From: Balaenoptera acutorostrata
Lineage: Eukaryota > Chordata > Mammalia > Artiodactyla > Balaenopteridae
Length of the DNA stretch: 64,000 bases
NCBI RefSeq assembly: GCF_949987535.1
Contig: NC_080071.1
Span: forward strand, 26,806,236-26,870,235
Reading direction: 5' to 3'
The translations under genes and the position numbers were made by a program. Positions 60,021-64,000 of this stretch are shown in pieces. Below the pieces are notes generated by a model. It saw only the letters and a program-made list of their open reading frames with translations, was not told the DNA's origin and ran no database searches. Position 1 is the first letter of the stretch. Every line of letters begins with the position of its first letter.

Positions 60021-63000
60021 GTTCTGTGCTTAGTAAAAATTATTGAGAAACACAATTGCTTATGATTAGAACAGAGGCATGCAGTATTTTTCTGCTTGAA
60101 AATAATGCTGTTCACACTTGAGATCCAATCCCATAATTCTATTACCAGCATGCTAACTGTAAATCTAACTTTCTTCCCTCTTAAGAAAGGCTCTCTGAAT
60201 GAAAGTTAATGGGACTCATACTATTATGGGGACAATCTCAGATTCACATTAAATTATATAAAAACGTAACCATTTGCAACTTTTAGCCCATTATCATTAT
60301 TAACAAATTAACCATAATACTCTTTACAATTAAAACACTGTGTCTGATCAGACAGTAGGAGGAAAGCAAAAGAGCAATCAGAGTGCTAGATGGAGAACCA
60401 GGAGGGAGACCTGGAATTATTGGCACATGGCAGAAAACCTGAGCTTTGTTGGTGTAACCACAACTGCCATTAAATTTGTCCCGACAGCAAATCTCCCACT
60501 CTTATATTTTAAGCCTTCTCTGCTGGTACTGTGTTCTAAACTCATAAGGCTGGATGACTCCTAGCTAACAAGTGTTAAAAATACAGACTGTAGTCTGTGG
60601 ATAATTTTTTAATGTGTGGGTAAAACATTTTTCTCCTTCAAAAAATTCAATTGAAGAAAGCCTTTTATGCTATTTCCAAGCACATACACAAATTTGAGAG
60701 ATGTGAGATAAATTATCTGCAGTTATTCTGATTTGTGTTTTTCTTTCTTTTGGAATCTATGGATAAAAACTATTATGTTAGGTTCCACATCATTAGTTAT
60801 TCCAATAGAACTTTAGAAGTGAGGATGGAGGATTAGAGTAGTAGTCTCCTCCAGAGATCTTTTTATCCCTTCAGGGCAAGTGAGCTAGATTGGTCCCTGC
60901 TTTTATAGCTAGAGGAGCTTGATAGGCCAATGTTTCTGATTGTATGTTCTATAGAATACTATCCCCAGAGATGGTCCAAGGAAAAATGGGTTTTGTAGTC
61001 CAATGTTATGGCAAATTCTTATTAAAATCTCTGTTAAAGAATCATAATGCACATTACTGCTTTAAGTATCTTGAGAAATACTTTAGTAAAGAAATAATTT
61101 GTTTAATATTTTTAATCCAGTGTGATAGACTGCTAGTTTCCCCTCCCCCCCCAAATATGTTCTTGCCTTTTGCCATAACAATAGAGTTTAACCTGGGAAT
61201 GTGGCCACCCAACATCTTCCATTGAAATTAGACATGGCGATGCAATTGAGTTCTTGCCAGTGGATTGTAACTGAGGGGTATATGTACAACTTCTGCATTT
61301 GCTCATTCTCCACTTCCTCACTTCTTCCCATGGGCCAGAATGTGGACATGAGTGTCAACCAACCTCAACATGAGGATGAGGACAATACCCTAGGAGAGAA
61401 CAGGACAGCAGAATGGGTCCCTGATGACTTTACAAAGTAGAGCCTGCTTTCATACTCTAGATTCTTATGGGAGAGACAATTTTCTGTCCTGTTTGAACCA
61501 GGATATAACTTTGTTATACTATCTCAGCTTATACCTTATTATACTCAACATTAGTTAAACTATTTTTGACCCTAGAAACTACCTTCCCTTTTGTGGGGGA
61601 AATCTATTAACATCTTGAAAAACTAAAATTCTAGGAAACACACTTCAGGCAACACTGGACCATGCCAACGGATTCTTTGATTCTGATTTCTTAGTCAATA
61701 CCACATGCTTTGAGGCATGTCTTGCTCTATGATTTTCCTCACCATTCTCTATTTCCTGATTGGCACTACTCTAATTGATGACCCAAGACCAAATTCCATC
61801 TATCTAATGGCTCTTCAGAATCCTCCACTGGATCCTCTGGACCTGGCCAGGATACAAGGAATAAAAGAGTTTGTCAAGGATCACATGACAAGATTGAGGG
61901 GCCAGGCCTGCAAGCGATGAACATCACTCTTGCTTACTTTGTTTTGGTTGTAATCACATTGTGCTATAAACTGCCAGGGAACTGAGAATTGTAGCTTAGT
62001 TGTGTGTTAAAGAAGAAAATGAAATGGTTTGGTGAACACAGAGAATTGTCTCTGCTACCCTGGAGTTTGAAAAATGTCAGAGACTCACTGCCTAAATTCA
62101 ACTCTTCGTAGTTGCATTCTCTTTTGGAAATACATAGAATGCTTCCACATGGAGCAGAGAAAAGAAATGAGACCACTTTTGCTATAATTCTCATGAGGAA
62201 CTGCACATCCTTTCCATGGTGAAGGACTGTTTGGTTTAGTGGAAAGGAAACTGGTTGGGGGATGAGGTAGGTGAGAGGGATTCTAGTTCTCTCTTGAAGT
62301 GATGTCTTTGTTTAGTCATCTATCATTTCTGAAATGTAAATCTGAGTTATAAATTGGTTTCCTGATCTCTAAAACAAGAGAGGTGTTTAGATATTTACCC
62401 TGGTAACAACGTCTTGTTATTTAAGAGCCAAAGTGGGTTATAGAAACCAGCTATTCCTACATCAGTATTAAAATCCATTTGACAACATTTCTGGCAGATG
62501 TTCAAATTCTGTGGAACTCAGAGAAATTCCTGTCTCCAAGAAGCTCTTTCCATTGTCACATAGCTATTATTAAGTTCTCTATTATACTGACCAAAAGCAT
62601 AATGGTAAAAGCAGGTAGAACTTAGAGATTTGAGTCCTTCCTCTTCACCCGAGTTACTTGTGAATCTATTGACAATTCCTCTGCATTATTCACCTTTCCA
62701 TATCACCTGCCTTCTTCATAATTGTTTAAATACTATATATCATCACTAGACTCTCTCATCTGCAAGTGTTTATTCCTCTTTTTGTCCACTCCTCTAATAA
62801 CCCTGCCCACCATTCCTGGGGAACATAAAGAATCTGAGCATTTGATATCCTCTGACAGCTTTATCTTCCTCATGTATAGGTTCACTTTGTATCTCCACAT
62901 TCATATCTTTTACTTTTGGTTCACCATCCTCATCTGCTCCCTTTGTTCATGATAATGTGAATTCAATCTTTGCTATAGAAATGGTTTAATATGCTATATC

Positions 63001-64000
63001 TGACAATTTTGCCCCTTCATGTTCACAGCCATGTATGGAAACTTCTCCTCCTTGTTCAGTCTCTATTCTCCTTTTATCTAAGAAGGAGAAGGGTTAAATG
63101 TCTCCAAATATGCAGACATTTTTCTCCCAGGTCTTCTACAGACCTCAATGGGTGAAAAGGTAATGATCAAGATGAGAATTTCACACCACTTCTGGCAGTA
63201 CAATGGGACCCTCTTGTGTACATGACCACAAAACATGGAGAGGGCTAGATGAAGTATTTGCTCTGAAAGATCCTGGTTAAATCAATATATCCTGGTCATT
63301 TCTAGGGTTTTCTAGTTACTGATGATGGGTTAACTGCTAATTTTCCCACTGTTTGTCACAATTACTGATCTCAAGAAGTCAGAGTTTCCTATAGCCTTGA
63401 CTAGAACCAAAACCTTCCTTACCTAAAGATCCTCATGACTTCTGCTCTACAAGCTGGTTTGGAAGTACTGATGACTCCAATAGGCTAAGAGGATTTTACT
63501 CCCCCAGGAAAAACTCTTTCCATTCATGTTTTTCCAGGTAACTGGTCCTGCTTAAGTAGTAAGACCAACTAACTGATGAAATCTCCTTTGAAGCCTGAGA
63601 ACTTTCCTTTGAGATCATTTTCTTGAACACAGCCTGTGTCACTAACTGACCCTAGCTGGTTTGAAGAACAGTTATGACATTACACCCACGCAGTTGCTGA
63701 GCATACCTGACTGGCCTATTCAAGGGCCTCTATACCCCTTCCTCCAACACTGACCTTACACTGTTTATCTTGGATTTTGGTGGTGTTGCTTGACTCCTTC
63801 AAAGGACATATTTAAACTACTACTCTGATTTTGATACTCCTTTCTACTTTAGCATCTCAGTGACTGACTACATGTCTAAAACAATGTTTGTCTTCCCAGA
63901 GAACTCTGTTTCCAGTTAACTTTTAGAACAAAGAGATACGCACTGCAGACAAATACAAGGAAAGAACATGCTGGCTGTCTACTGGGTTTATGTGCATTAT
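60021..64000. other. unrecognised DNA to the window end
   Basis: I found no gene. Frames at 60,340-60,564, 60,944-61,225 and 61,717-61,920 lack family motifs. The part at 61,120-61,450 has the look of an old LTR or DNA-transposon relic, but I cannot place it. From 62,200 onward there is neither a known repeat nor a coding signal that I can support. Confidence 0.35.

Noticed and set aside
61717..61920. small membrane-like open frame with MSCSMIFLTILYFLIGTTLI
   Set aside because: One short hydrophobic run without a family, promoter or splice context. Not supportable as a gene.
1..64000. CRISPR array, operon, phage or other prokaryotic system
   Set aside because: No regularly spaced repeats with unique spacers, no dense coding and typical mammalian repeats throughout.

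Overview
This window is mammalian nuclear DNA, and the repeats point to a cetacean (whale or dolphin) or a close cetartiodactyl relative. Seven SINEs have a tRNA-like head with recognisable A and B boxes and match the CHR-1/CHR-2 class known from Cetacea and hippos. There are long LINE-1 elements, MIR and L2 fossils, and a near-palindromic mariner MITE of a type common in cetartiodactyls. I see no Alu, B1/B2 or Bov-B element. The species assignment is an inference made by eye.

I found no protein-coding host gene, no functional RNA gene and no CRISPR or other defence locus. The longest open frames lie inside L1 ORF2 relics, inside SINEs, or antisense to L1. The window reads as intergenic or intronic sequence whose structure comes from successive retrotransposon insertions.

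Layout: 1-9.1 kb is AT-rich unique DNA with fossil MIR, L2 and MER5-like copies. At 9.1-10.1 kb a 5'-truncated L1 on the + strand carries a mariner MITE in frame inside ORF2. At 10.5 and 13.2 kb are two CHR SINEs on the + strand. From 13.9 to 24.2 kb the DNA is mostly unique, with one full CTCF-consensus match at 22,506. At 24.26-24.73 kb is a solo MLT1-type LTR, followed directly by L1 copy A (24.75-29.19 kb, - strand, 13-bp target-site duplication, nested SINE). From 30.3 to 34.0 kb lies a nest of L1 fragments that includes a U6 snRNA copy fused to an L1 piece. At 38.6-40.5 kb is an older L1 (copy C) with two SINEs. From 40.5 to 47.4 kb the DNA is mostly unique. At 47.7-55.6 kb an old L1 is interrupted by a nearly full-length L1 copy B (- strand, 5' UTR to 3' UTR, nested SINE). 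From 55.6 to 64 kb there is a Tigger-like MITE at 56.2 kb, a SINE with an internal duplication at 59.2 kb, and then unrecognised DNA.

The target-site duplications give a relative order of events: each SINE is younger than the L1 it sits in, and L1 copy B is younger than the L1 it interrupts. The most unusual objects are the U6-L1 chimera (32.5-33.44 kb), the in-frame MITE in L1 ORF2, the direct-repeat pair of L1 copies A and B, and the CTCF-consensus site. I did not find a new biological system in this window.
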